Positions 1 to 11,245 of a stretch of 64,000 bases of DNA are shown one piece after another. A program made the translations under genes and the position numbers. The notes under the pieces were generated by a model that did not search any database, was not told the DNA's origin, and was given only the letters and a program-made list of their open reading frames with translations. This stretch comes from Rhizobium sp. RCAM05350 (GTDB lineage Bacteria > Pseudomonadota > Alphaproteobacteria > Rhizobiales > Rhizobiaceae), in the NCBI GenBank assembly GCA_024426085.1, contig CP087974.1, positions 1,922,001-1,986,000 of the forward strand, read 5' to 3'. The stretch's first letter is position 1. Every line of letters begins with the position of its first letter.

Positions 1-614
1 AAGGGACGATTGCTGCCGCCGGCCGGGATCGAGATCAGGTCATAGCGGCTTCCGTCTGCGGCAAGATCGACGCCCAGCAATCCTGCTTCCGTATCCTGTG
101 AGGGCATCAGGACGACCGCACCGGCCGCATCGGCGAACAGGACAGAGCTTGCCCGCTCAGCCGGGTTGATCCGGCGGCTCAAAATGTTGGCGGCAACCAC
201 TAGAACCGGCCGGCCTTGCGCGCGGACGAACCCATCGGCCAGCGTCAGCGCATAAAGAAAGCCGGAACACGCCCCGGCCAGATCGATGGCACCGGACGTA
301 GCTAACCCGAGTCGATGGGCCAGCAGCGGTGCCGACGGCGGCAAAAGGTGATCGGGCGTCGAGGTGGCAAGCAGCGTCAGCACGATGTCCTGCCGCTCGA
401 TACCGGCGTCCTCTATTGCCGCCTCGCCTGCCCTGGCCGCAAGCCCGGACAGTGTGTCGCCGGGCTCGGCCCAATAGCGTGTCCTGATCCCGGTCCGGCG
501 TTCGATCCAGCCCGGCTCAAGGCCGAGCTTGCCCTCGATTTCGGCGTTTTCGACACAGCGGCCCGGAACGCTATGACCGAAGCCGGCAAGGCGGGATGAG
601 CGGGTCGATCTCAC
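1..614 (-). CDS. bioZ: 3-oxopimeloyl-ACP synthase BioZ (FabH-like), partial
   Basis: The reading frame starts at a GTG that overlaps the bioA stop (GTGA) and runs off the left edge, so only about 204 N-terminal residues are present. They show ketoacyl-ACP synthase III features, including [15 protein letters not shown] near residue 37 and the nucleophile region DLAGACSGF. In Agrobacterium and relatives BioZ condenses glutaryl-CoA with malonyl-ACP to make the pimeloyl-ACP precursor of biotin. Its place as last gene of bioBFDA supports that role over housekeeping FabH. The start codon is inferred from the overlap and from continuous family similarity. Confidence 0.82.
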   Translation of the reverse strand, partial: MRSTRSSRLAGFGHSVPGRCVENAEIEGKLGLEPGWIERRTGIRTRYWAEPGDTLSGLAARAGEAAIEDAGIERQDIVLTLLATSTPDHLLPPSAPLLAHRLGLATSGAIDLAGACSGFLYALTLADGFVRAQGRPVLVVAANILSRRINPAERASSVLFADAAGAVVLMPSQDTEAGLLGVDLAADGSRYDLISIPAGGSNRP

Positions 615-1877
615 AGGCGCCCCGCCGCAAACCATGCCGCCGCCTCCTCGATTGCATCATAGGTCCAGTCGAGGTCAGCGGCGGTGACGCAATAGGGCGG
701 CATCAGATAGATCACGTTGCCGAGCGGCCGGATCAGCAGTTTGCGTTCGCGAAAGAAGGCCCTGAGCTTCGGGCCAACCTCAGAAAGATATCCTCCGGCC
801 GGGACCGTGAGATCGAGCGCGGTGATCGTGCCGATCTGGCGGACGTTGGCGAAGCGCCGATCGGCGTCAAAGCGAACCAGCCTCTCCGCTTGCATACCTT
901 CCAGCGACCGGATGCGCTCGCGCACCGGTTCGTTTTCCCACACAGCCAGATTGGCGACTGCGGCGGCGCAGGCAATCGGATTGGCGGTATAGGAGCTGGA
1001 GTGAAAAAATGTCTTCCGGCGGTCCGTCGATAGATGTGCGTCGAAGATTTCGGCCGTGCAGAGGGTGGCGGCCAACGGCAGAGATCCACCGGTCAAACCC
1101 TTGGACGTGCAGAGGATATCAGGCGCCACGCCTGCCTGTTCGCAGGCAAAGATACTTCCGGTCCGGCCCCAACCGGTCATCACTTCATCGGCGATCAGCA
1201 GGGTACCATGCCGTTCAGCAATCCGCTTCAACTCGGTCAGGACCGATGCGGAATAGGTCAGCATTCCGCCTGCCCCGAGAATGAGCGGCTCAATGAGCAA
1301 GGCCGCGACATCTCCCGCCGCGCAGAACCGTTCGAAGGCATCCAGCGTATCCTGCTCTTGGCCGGCCTTCGGAAGCGGCAGGCGATCGACAGCGAACAGC
1401 ATCGGCTCATAGGCTGCGTTGAAGACACCGCGTTCGCCTGCCGACATCGTGCCGATCGTGTCGCCGTGATAACCGTGCTCCAGAACGCAGATGCGGCGGC
1501 GCGGCCTACCTAAATTGTGGAAGAAGCCGAGGGCCATTTTCAGAGCGACCTCAACACAGGTCGATCCGCTGTCGGAGTAAAACACATGCGCAAGCCCCGG
1601 GGGAGCGATCCGCAACAGGCCGCGTGCCAATTCTTCCGCCGGTTCATGGGTGTATTCGGCGAAAATGATCTGGTCGTAGCGTTCGCACGCGGCCTGCATG
1701 GCCGCCATGATTGCCGGATGCCGGTGGCCATGCGTGATCACCCACCAGGAGGAGATGGCATCGAGAATGCGTGAACCACTGTCATCGATCAGGCAGGCGC
1801 CGTCAGTCTCTACGATGCGCCGCATCGCCGGTTCTGAGTGCATGCTGGGTGAAGGGGTGCCAGACGGGTGAGTTCAT
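611..1877 (-). CDS. bioA: Adenosylmethionine-8-amino-7-oxononanoate aminotransferase BioA (frameshifted near N-terminus)
   Basis: This PLP-dependent class III aminotransferase makes 7,8-diaminopelargonate using S-adenosylmethionine as amino donor. The long frame reads [15 protein letters not shown], the glycine-rich [15 protein letters not shown] and [14 protein letters not shown], where the Asp contacts PLP. The family N-terminal motif WHPFTQHA lies in another frame that begins at an ATG at 1877, sharing ATGA with the bioD stop. One extra base near 1838 therefore breaks the gene. I take 1877 as the true start. The 3' end overlaps bioZ. Confidence 0.9.
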
Positions 1878-2507
1878 GGCGTCCTCCCGGTGAGCGAGGA
1901 AAGAGAGAAGTTTTCCTGGAAGGCCTGACCGAGGCTCTCGGGCGTCAACGGATCGAGCCGCGGCAAGCGGCCGAGGACCGACACCTGCCCCATCGCGGCG
2001 ATGATCCGCTGGGTTTCGACCTGCTCATCGCCAATGAAGGCGACGCCGAAGACTGGAATGGCGCGCTGGCGCAGCGCTGAGCGACAGCAATGTGTGATTG
2101 ATGGTGCCAAGCCCGGTGCGGGCGCAGAGGATTACGGGGATTTGCCAGCGCGCAAAAACATCGGCAAAGACCTCCGTTTCGGTGAGCGGCACCAGCAACC
2201 CGCCGGCACCCTCGATGACCAGAGGTGTCTCCGTCACCGGCGGCGTCAACTGTTCCGGTTCGATCGCAACGTGGTCGAGCCGGGCGGCGAGATGCGGCGA
2301 GACCGGTGTCCGCAACCGGTAGGCTTCCGACAGAATACGGTTCGGCGGCAGGCGGCCGAGCCGGTGGACGATCTGGCTATCGGTTTCCTCCTCCAGTCCC
2401 GATTGCACCGGCTTCCAGTAGGAACCGCCAAGCGCCGCCGCCAGTGCGGCTGAAAAGATCGTCTTGCCGATGCCGGTATCGGTGCCTGTCACCACGAAAC
2501 GCATCAT
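1874..2507 (-). CDS. bioD: Dethiobiotin synthetase BioD (frameshifted)
   Basis: ATP-dependent dethiobiotin synthetase, the penultimate biotin step. The N-terminus [20 protein letters not shown] carries the P-loop-like GTDTGIGKT, and [12 protein letters not shown] follows in mid-protein. The frame breaks near 2080, and the C-terminal part ([19 protein letters not shown] onward) continues in another frame to a stop at 1874. The rejoined length of about 211 residues is normal for BioD. It overlaps bioF upstream and bioA downstream by 4 bp each, implying translational coupling. Confidence 0.9.
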
Positions 2508-3648
2508 GGTTTTTCCTCTGCCATTATGGCTGCCAGCCGGGTGAACATACGGCTTATCATTGCCCTGTCGACATTCAGCGTAATGGCGATCCGCAGCCTT
2601 GCGGTGCCTTCCGGCACCGTCGGCGGACGGATGGCGCGGATGTCAAAACCTTCCGCCCGCATGCGCGCGGCAATCCGCACCGCCCGGCCGTTATCGCCGA
2701 TCAGTACTGGCAGGATCTGTGATCCGCTGCCTGCGATGCCAAGCTTGGCGACCAGTTCGGCATTGGCGAAGCTGCGCAATGCATCGAAATCGGCACTGCG
2801 ATGCGGTTCGTCCACCAGCATGCACAAGGATTCGCGAACGGCTGCCGCCATCAGTGGCGATGGCGCGGTTGAATAGATGAAACCACGCGCCCGGTTGACG
2901 AGGTAATCGCAAAACACAGCGCTTGCGCCAAGCAGCGCGCCAGAGACGCCAAGCGCCTTGCCGCAGGTATGCAGCACGATGACGTTTTCACGATTTTCGA
3001 GATCAGCCGCAAAACCGCGGCCATCAGAACCGAAGACGCCCGTCGCGTGGGCTTCGTCGATCACCAGGAAACCGCCATACTTTTGGGCAAGGGCAGCAAG
3101 TTCTGCCAGCGGCGCGCGATCACCATCCATGGAATAGAGGCTTTCCACGGCAATCCAGGGATGGCCGGTTCCGCCCTCGGCACGCCAGTGTTCGATCGCC
3201 TGCGCGAAAGATCGACGTTGTTGTGGACCGCGGCGACAGCCTGCGCCTTGCCCGCCTGAATGCCATCATGCGCGCTGGCATGCACCAGAGCGTCATAGAC
3301 GACGAGATCGCCCCGCTGCGGCAGGGTCGAGAAAAGCGCTGTGTTGGCGGCATAGCCGCTGCCAAAATAGAGCACGCGCTCGGCTCCGAAAAAAGTGGCC
3401 GCTTCCGCCTCCAGCGCCTCGTGTTCCGGATGGTTGCCGCGCAACAACCGGGAACCACCGGCTCCGGCCGGCACGCCACGCTGAAGGGCAGATGCAATCG
3501 CCGACGCCAACCGCGCCGATCCGGCGAAGGCCAGATAGTCGTTCGAGTTGAAATCGGCACCGGACTGTGCCACCAATGTGCGCCGCCTGCCCTTGCGCTC
3601 CAGCCCTGCCAGCGTGGTTTCGTAGCGGGCAAGAGCCTGAGTCATCAT
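2504..3648 (-). CDS. bioF: 8-amino-7-oxononanoate synthase BioF (frameshifted)
   Basis: PLP-dependent alpha-oxoamine synthase that condenses pimeloyl-ACP and L-alanine. It begins at an ATG overlapping the bioB stop. The N-terminal part includes [11 protein letters not shown] and [19 protein letters not shown]. The second part includes [25 protein letters not shown] and the region around the PLP lysine ([12 protein letters not shown]). The two parts are in different frames joined near 3205, where frame [14 protein letters not shown] links them. The rejoined length of about 380 residues matches the family. Confidence 0.9.
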
Positions 3649-4628
3649 TCGACCGGCCCCAGTTCCATCGGCTTCAGACCAAGGCGGCGGAACAGGGCGG
3701 CGTCGTGATCCTCGCCTGGATTATCGGCGGTTAGCAGCGTGTCACCGGCAAAGATCGAGTTGGCGCCGGCGAAGAAACAGAGCGCCTGCATTTCGTCGCT
3801 CATCTGCGTGCGCCCGGCCGAAAGGCGGACATGCGAGCGTGGCATCAGAATGCGGGCGAGCGCGATGGTCCTGACGAATTCGATCGGATCGATCGGTTCG
3901 GCATTGGCAAGCCGCGATCCGGGGATCGGGATCAGCATGTTGATCGGTACGCTTTCCGGCGGCTCCGGCAAATTGGCGAGCGTCACCAGCATGGAGATAC
4001 GGTCATCCGTCGTTTCGCCCATGCCAAGGATACCGCCGGCGCAGACCTTCATGCCGGCATCGCGGACATTGGCGAGCGTTTCCAGCCGGTCGGCAAAGGT
4101 GCGCGTGGTGATGATCTGCGGATAGAATTCTTCCGAAGTATCGATGTTGTGATTGTAATAATCCAGCCCGGCCCCGGCCAACGTTCCCGCCTGTTCCGGC
4201 GACAGCATGCCGAGCGTCATGCAGGTTTCCAGCCCGAGCGCCTTGACGCCTGCCACCATGTCCACCAGCGTTTCCATGTCGCGGTCCTTGGGGCTGCGCC
4301 AGGCGGCGCCCATGCAATAGTGGCTGGCACCTTCGGCCTTGGCCTTGCGCGCCTCAGTGAGCACCGTTTCGACCATCATCAGCCTGGAAGCCTTGAGGCC
4401 GGTCGGAGAACGCGCCGACTGGCTGCAATAGCCGCAATCCTCGGCGCATCCACCTGTCTTGATCGACAGAAGCCGGCTGATCTGCACGGCATTGGGGTCG
4501 AAGTTTTCTCTGTGAACCGATTGTGCCTGGAAGAGCAGATCGTTGAATGGAGAATTATAGATAATTTTTGCGTCTTCGAGGGAGAAGTGCGCTGTCTCAG
4601 CGGCTTCGCCATGAGAACTTCCGCCCAT
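3645..4628 (-). CDS. bioB: Biotin synthase BioB
   Basis: Radical-SAM enzyme that inserts sulfur into dethiobiotin. The SAM cluster motif is [13 protein letters not shown] (CxxxCxxC), followed by [15 protein letters not shown] and the C-terminal SAGRTQMS with the conserved Arg of the second cluster. The frame is open to an ATG at 4688, but the start at 4628 ([11 protein letters not shown]) is preceded by an AAAAAGGG ribosome site at good spacing, and the upstream start has none. It is the first gene of the operon bioB-F-D-A-Z. BioR boxes lie upstream and one lies inside the coding sequence. Confidence 0.92.
   Translation of the reverse strand: MGGSSHGEAAETAHFSLEDAKIIYNSPFNDLLFQAQSVHRENFDPNAVQISRLLSIKTGGCAEDCGYCSQSARSPTGLKASRLMMVETVLTEARKAKAEGASHYCMGAAWRSPKDRDMETLVDMVAGVKALGLETCMTLGMLSPEQAGTLAGAGLDYYNHNIDTSEEFYPQIITTRTFADRLETLANVRDAGMKVCAGGILGMGETTDDRISMLVTLANLPEPPESVPINMLIPIPGSRLANAEPIDPIEFVRTIALARILMPRSHVRLSAGRTQMSDEMQALCFFAGANSIFAGDTLLTADNPGEDHDAALFRRLGLKPMELGPVE
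4555..4564. promoter_or_regulatory. BioR box inside the bioB coding sequence
   Basis: TTATAGATAA, an exact match to the known alphaproteobacterial BioR consensus TTATMKATAA and identical to the box in front of bioR. It lies in the first tenth of bioB (codons for K-I-I-Y-N). It could act as a roadblock operator below the promoter or be a chance match. Confidence 0.5.
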
Positions 4629-4689
4629 AACGCCCTTTTTAACTGAGAAATCAGCATTGTTTTCGTCTCTCAGCATCCAGCACCCCATC

Positions 4690-4719
4690 TGATAGATTAA
4701 AAATAATAATTATCTATAA
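4690..4719. promoter_or_regulatory. BioR operator region upstream of bioB
   Basis: TTATCTATAA at 4710-4719 matches the BioR consensus exactly. About 20 bp nearer the gene (two helical turns), TGATAGATTA at 4690-4699 is a two-mismatch copy, giving a tandem arrangement. The whole stretch is AT-rich in GC-rich DNA and contains or abuts the bioB promoter. Biotin-dependent repression by the neighbouring BioR is the known logic in this group. Confidence 0.8.
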
Positions 4720-4853
4720 TTTATCGAAGGTCATGAAACCGCAACCGCTTTTTGATGCAAAGCGGATAAATTCACGTATTGCGCGTTGTCACGATGCCGC
4801 AGCACGCGCCGGAAGCAGGCAAAATCAGGAAAAAAGAAGATGTGAAAAAATCG

Positions 4854-5522
4854 TCAGCCGACGATGGCGAAGGCGTCGCGCGTTGCGCCGGACGCGTTGC
4901 GGACGGGCTTTTGGCCGATCCATTGCACGTGACGTTCAAGAACGGCAGCGGCGTTCTCGATATTGCCCTGGCGCAGAAATGTCAGGATGGCGCGGTGATC
5001 ATGATCGGTGCGTACTTCCCATTCGGATCGCCAGCTGGCGAACAGAAAACGGGCGCTGGCCGCATGCAGATCGCTGATGGCAGCCAGCAAGCGCGGCATA
5101 CCGCAGGGCGTCAGAATCAGCGTGTGAAAGCGGCGGTTGGCTTCTTCCCAGGAACGGACATCACGGGAATTGTCGCCTGCAACCGTGGCCTCTTCGGCCT
5201 GATCCAGGATGGCGGGTGTCAGATGCGGCGCCGCATGCCGAAGGGCGAGAACCTCAAGCGCCGCGCGCATCTGTGCCACTTCGCGCACTTCCTTCAGATC
5301 GAAGGAGGCGACCCGCACGCCACGGCGCGGTTCGCTGACTGCTAGACCCTGCGCCTCCAGCCGGCGGAAGGCTTCGCGCACGGGCACGTGGCTGGTTCCA
5401 AACTCCTCGGCAATATGGTCCTGGCGCAGCTTCGTGCCCGGGTCCAATTGTCCGGTCACGATCCTGTCGGCAAGGATGCGGCTGATGCGGCTGGCAATCG
5501 TGTCTTCGCTCGCTGAGGTCAT
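4854..5522 (-). CDS. bioR: Biotin operon repressor BioR, GntR family (FadR-type effector domain)
   Basis: 222 residues. The N-terminal winged helix-turn-helix (about residues 10-75) includes GTKLRQDHIAEEFGTSHVPVREAFRRLE. The C-terminal FCD-type helical domain has HAAPHLTPAILDQ, RFHTLIL and the HDHRAIL histidine cluster. In Agrobacterium and Brucella this family represses bio genes through TTATMKATAA boxes, and exact boxes flank this gene and bioB. It lies just upstream of bioB in the same orientation but appears separately transcribed and self-regulated. Confidence 0.9.
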   Translation of the reverse strand: MTSASEDTIASRISRILADRIVTGQLDPGTKLRQDHIAEEFGTSHVPVREAFRRLEAQGLAVSEPRRGVRVASFDLKEVREVAQMRAALEVLALRHAAPHLTPAILDQAEEATVAGDNSRDVRSWEEANRRFHTLILTPCGMPRLLAAISDLHAASARFLFASWRSEWEVRTDHDHRAILTFLRQGNIENAAAVLERHVQWIGQKPVRNASGATRDAFAIVG

Positions 5523-5525
5523 GTT

Positions 5526-5535
5526 TTATAGATAA
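5526..5535. promoter_or_regulatory. BioR box in front of bioR (autoregulation)
   Basis: TTATAGATAA, an exact consensus match, ends three bases before the bioR ATG and occupies the place of a ribosome-binding site. This implies a leaderless or very short-leader bioR transcript that BioR blocks directly. Confidence 0.8.
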
Positions 5536-5680
5536 TTTGCCGTGGCGGCGCTGTCGAGGGCGCGATTGGAATCATTGGATATCTTCACAGACTTCAGACA
5601 GGCCGCGAGTGTCGAGCGGACCGTGTCGCGCCGAACGGCTCTTGACGCTCCGTCCAAAACTGTGCCTAGATTAGCGCATT

Positions 5681-7740
<2,060 letters not shown>

Positions 7741-7742
7741 CC

Positions 7743-8755
7743 ATGCGTGTCCTGATCAGGGGGCCGGCGTTGCCGGCCTCACGGTTGCCCATGAGCTTGC
7801 GGTCAAAGGCATGGAGGTCACGGTTGCCGAGGTTGCTACACAACCCGGCGGCGGTGCCTCCTGGTTTGCCGGTGGCATGCTGGCGCCGTGGTGCGAGCGT
7901 GAAAGCGCGCCTGAAGCTGTGGTGTCGCTGGGGCGAAAATCAGCAGATTGGTGGGACGCCGCCCTGCCCGGCCTTGTCGTCCGCAAGGGCACATTGGTCG
8001 TCGCGCCGCCACGCGATACTGCCGAGCTCACCCGTTTCGCAGCCCGTACATCCGCGTTCGACTGGCTGGACGGTGAGGAGATCGGAGGCTTGGAGCCGGA
8101 CCTCGACGGTCGGTTCCGCAAGGCGCTGTTCTTTCGCAACGAAGCACATCTCGATCCGAGGCGCGCGATAAGCGGCCTTTTCGACAAACTGGCGGCGATG
8201 GGGGTGGCCTTCCATTTCGGCGCTGCCCCGGATTTTCCGGGAGCCGGGTTCGACCATTTTGTCGATTGCACAGGCGCAAGCGCGATCGGCCAAACGGCGG
8301 ATCTGCGCGGCGTGCGGGGTGAAATGCTGATGCTGGAGACACCGGAGGTGACATTGTCCCGTCCCGTCCGCCTGCTGCATCCGCGCATCCCACTTTACAT
8401 TGTCCCGCGCGGCAACGGCCGCTTCATGGTCGGCGCGACGATGATCGAAAGCGACGATAGCGGACCGATCAGTGCCCGTTCGCTGATGGAGCTTCTGAAC
8501 GCTGCCTATGCGCTTCATCCGGCCTTCGGCGAAGCGCGTGGTCGAAACCGGGGCCGGGGTTCGCCCTGCTTTTCGCGACAACCTGCCGCGCTTCGAAAGC
8601 GACGGCGAGACCACCCGGGTCAACGGGTTCTATCGGCACGGCTTTCTGCTCGCGCCAGCGATCGCGATGGACGTCGCGGCCCGTATGAGCACTTCACACA
8701 CAGCGAAATCCCGACAACGATCCACTCGCTTTTCCCAAAGCGTCCCGCTGTCTGA
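7743..8755 (+). CDS. thiO: Glycine oxidase ThiO (frameshifted)
   Basis: FAD-dependent oxidase that turns glycine into the dehydroglycine used for thiazole synthesis. ATG at 7743 opens MRVLI; one missing G in the run at 7757-7761 separates it from the Rossmann motif GAGVAGLTVAHELAVKG. The body contains GGGASWFAGGMLAPWCE and YIVPRGNGRFMVGATM, and continues after another break near 8540 as ETGAGVRPAFRDNLPR and NGFYRHGFLLAPA. The last 30 residues are uncertain because a further indel may be present; I place the end at 8755. It follows thiC by 2 bp. Confidence 0.87.
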
Positions 8756-8794
8756 ACAACCACACATCAATCCCCTTCAGATCGGAGCAGACCG

Positions 8795-8992
8795 ATGAAA
8801 CTGACGATCAATGGCGAAGATCACCAAACCGATATTTCCGTCCTCTCCGACCTTCTGACTTTTCTTGAGTATGAAGGCGACTGGCTGGCGACGGCCGTCA
8901 ATGGCGAACTGGTGCACCGCGAGGAAAGACCCGGTTTCGTTCTGTCCGATCGCGACCGCGTCGAGATCCTGTCGCCGATGCAGGGAGGCTGA
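8795..8992 (+). CDS. thiS: Sulfur carrier protein ThiS
   Basis: 65 residues with a ubiquitin-like fold ending in the invariant Gly-Gly (SPMQGG) that is adenylated and thiocarboxylated for thiazole synthesis. [21 protein letters not shown] matches the family core. Its TGA shares bases with the thiG ATG, so the two are coupled. Confidence 0.95.
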   Translation: MKLTINGEDHQTDISVLSDLLTFLEYEGDWLATAVNGELVHREERPGFVLSDRDRVEILSPMQGG

Positions 8993-9768
8993 TGATGCTT
9001 AAGCTCTACGGAACCGCCGTTTCTTCGCGCCTGCTGCTCGGCACGGCGCGCTATCCCTCGCCGGCCATCCTTGCCGATGCGGTCCGTGCCTCGAAAACCG
9101 ATATCGTCACCGTCTCGCTGCGTCGGGAAACCGCGGGCAGCCGCACCGGCGGCGCCTTTTCGAGCTGATCCGCACGCTCGGCGTCCGGGTTTTGCCCAAC
9201 ACTGCCGGCTGCCACACCGTCTCGGAAGCGGTGCTGACGGCGAAAATGGCGCGCGAAGTCTTTGCCACCGACTGGATCAAGCTCGAGGTGATCGGCAACC
9301 ACGACACCCCTGCAGCCCGACGTCTTTGCGCTGGTCGAAGGGGCGCGCATTCTAAGCGCCGAGGGGTTCAAGGTCTTTCCCTACACCACCGACGATCTCG
9401 TTGTGGCGGAGAAATTGCTGGAAGCGGGCTGCGAGGTGCTGATGCCCTGGTGCGCACCGATCGGCTCGGCCATGGGGCCGGTGAACCTGCCGGCGTTGCG
9501 CAGCATGCGGGCAAGTTTTCCCGATGTGCCGCTGATCGTCGATGCCGGGATCGGCCGCCCCTCGCATGCCGCCACCGTCATGGAGCTCGGCTTCGACGCC
9601 GTTCTGCTCAATACAGCGGTTGCAGGCGCGGCCGATCCGGCCGCGATGGCTGCGGCCTTTACCGGCGCCATCGAGGCGGGACGCATGGCGTTTCATGCGG
9701 GAATGCTGGAGCCGCGCGACATGGCGGTTGCGTCCACCCCGGTCATCGGCAAGGCGGTATTTTCATGA
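8992..9768 (+). CDS. thiG: Thiazole synthase ThiG (two indels)
   Basis: TIM-barrel enzyme that forms thiazole phosphate from DXP, ThiS thiocarboxylate and dehydroglycine. [23 protein letters not shown] starts the protein. [12 protein letters not shown] contains the Schiff-base lysine, and [17 protein letters not shown] and [12 protein letters not shown] are the phosphate-binding loops. Frame changes near 9164 and 9307 split the gene, and rejoining gives about 258 residues. The canonical sequence at 9307 would be LQPD. It overlaps thiS upstream and thiE downstream. Confidence 0.92.
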
Positions 9769-10370
9769 AGCTCGATCCCTTCTACCTGATCGTCGATAGC
9801 GCCGAGTGGATCGAGCGTCTCGTGCCGCTTGGCGTCAAGCTGGTGCAGTTGCGGATGAAGGACGGCACCGATGCCGAGTTGCGAGCGGCCATTCGCCGCG
9901 CGAAAACGATCTGCGCGACGTATGGCTGCCAGCTGATCATCAACGACTACTGGCGCATGGCGATCGAGGAAGGTTGCGATTTTGTCCATCTTGGCCAGGA
10001 AGATCTAGCCACTGCCGATATTGCCGCCCTTCGCACCGCCGGGCTCAAACTCGGGCTTTCGACCCATGACGAGGCGGAGCTGGAGACGGCGCTTAAGGCA
10101 GAACCGAATTATGTGGCGCTCGGACCGGTCTGGCCGACGATCCTGAAGAAGATGAAATGGGCGCCGCAAGGGCTGGAAAAGCTGCGCGACTGGAAGACGT
10201 GGATCGGATCGCTGCCGCTCGTGGCAATCGGCGGCATCAATACCGACCGGATAGACAGCGTCTTTGCCCATAGTGCCGACAGCGCCGCCGTTGTTACCGA
10301 CATCACCCTCAATGCCGATCCAGAGGGGCGTGCCCGTGAGTGGATCGAACACACGGCGCGTTTTCGATGA
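9765..10370 (+). CDS. thiE: Thiamine-phosphate synthase ThiE, rhizobial type
   Basis: About 201 residues, beginning [12 protein letters not shown] at an ATGA overlap with thiG. It joins hydroxymethylpyrimidine pyrophosphate and thiazole phosphate. [43 protein letters not shown] and the phosphate-binding [11 protein letters not shown] fit the family. The loop [15 protein letters not shown] departs from the usual GPxFxTxTK of enteric ThiE, as in other Rhizobiales. The product is intact. Confidence 0.9.
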   Translation: MKLDPFYLIVDSAEWIERLVPLGVKLVQLRMKDGTDAELRAAIRRAKTICATYGCQLIINDYWRMAIEEGCDFVHLGQEDLATADIAALRTAGLKLGLSTHDEAELETALKAEPNYVALGPVWPTILKKMKWAPQGLEKLRDWKTWIGSLPLVAIGGINTDRIDSVFAHSADSAAVVTDITLNADPEGRAREWIEHTARFR

Positions 10371-10380
10371 GCACAGCAAG

Positions 10381-11124
10381 ATGAACCACATGCCGCACGT
10401 GCTTGTCGTCGCAGGTTCAGATTCCTCCGGCGGCGCCGGGATCGTTCGCGATATCGAGACGCTGGCCGCTTTTGGCGTGAAGGCTTCGGTGGCAATCACC
10501 GCCGTCACCGTCCAGACGCATCATGGTGTCGAGCATGTCGATACCATGGCACCGGATCGCGTGGCGCAGCAAATGCGAGCAGCATTATCAGCCAACCCCG
10601 TCGCCGCGATCAAGATCGGCATGCTGGCGACGGCAGGGACGATTGCCGCCGTCGCGGCGGTGCTTGCGGACTACCCCGACATTCCTGTGGTTCTCGATCC
10701 GGTTCTGGTCTCGACGTCTGGCGGCACGCTGCTGACACCCGGTGCGACGGCCGCATCACGCGATCTTTTCCCGGCGTGCACGCTCGTCACGCCCAACCTG
10801 CCGGAGCTTTCGGTGCTGGCCGCATCTGCGGCTGCCACGTCACCCGATAGCGTGACCGATCAAGCCCGGAGCCTTTTGACGGCGGGGGCAAGGGCGGTTC
10901 TGGTCAAGGGCGGGCACGCTGACGGCGTGGAAGCCATCGATATCCTCTTTCGGGCTGACTATGCCGATCAATCCTTTGCATCCCCTCGCCTTGCCGCGAC
11001 GATGCGCGGCACCGGCTGCATGCTCGCCAGCGCGGTTGCCGCCCACCTGGCGTTTGGAGGCTCGCTCCCGGCTGCCATTGCCGAAGCCAAGGCCTTTGTG
11101 CACGGTAAGCTTCATGAAACGTGA
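10381..11124 (+). CDS. thiD: Hydroxymethylpyrimidine (phosphate) kinase ThiD
   Basis: Ribokinase-fold kinase of about 247 residues. VLVVAGSDSSGGAGIVRDIETLAAFGVK is the substrate-binding N-terminus, TPNLPEL lies mid-protein, and the anion-hole motif MRGTGCMLASAVAAHLA sits at the C-terminus. The frame is open upstream into thiE, but the ATG at 10381 gives the normal length. It starts 10 bp after thiE and very likely belongs to the same transcript, completing the pyrimidine branch. Confidence 0.93.
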   Translation: MNHMPHVLVVAGSDSSGGAGIVRDIETLAAFGVKASVAITAVTVQTHHGVEHVDTMAPDRVAQQMRAALSANPVAAIKIGMLATAGTIAAVAAVLADYPDIPVVLDPVLVSTSGGTLLTPGATAASRDLFPACTLVTPNLPELSVLAASAAATSPDSVTDQARSLLTAGARAVLVKGGHADGVEAIDILFRADYADQSFASPRLAATMRGTGCMLASAVAAHLAFGGSLPAAIAEAKAFVHGKLHET

Positions 11125-11245
11125 ACAGTCATCTCCCCGCCAATCTGCGATGATAGCCGGCAAACGAGCCGATGAACTGCCTCGCTCCATGCTCCCCTGC
11201 TAATCTTTCTTAGGGGGAGCGCTTGGGACGCGCTATATTTCGGAG

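Noticed and set aside
9192..9764. Single fused ThiG-ThiE protein suggested by one open frame
   Set aside because: The frame upstream of 9765 is out of phase with thiG coding; thiE begins at the ATGA overlap and is a separate gene.
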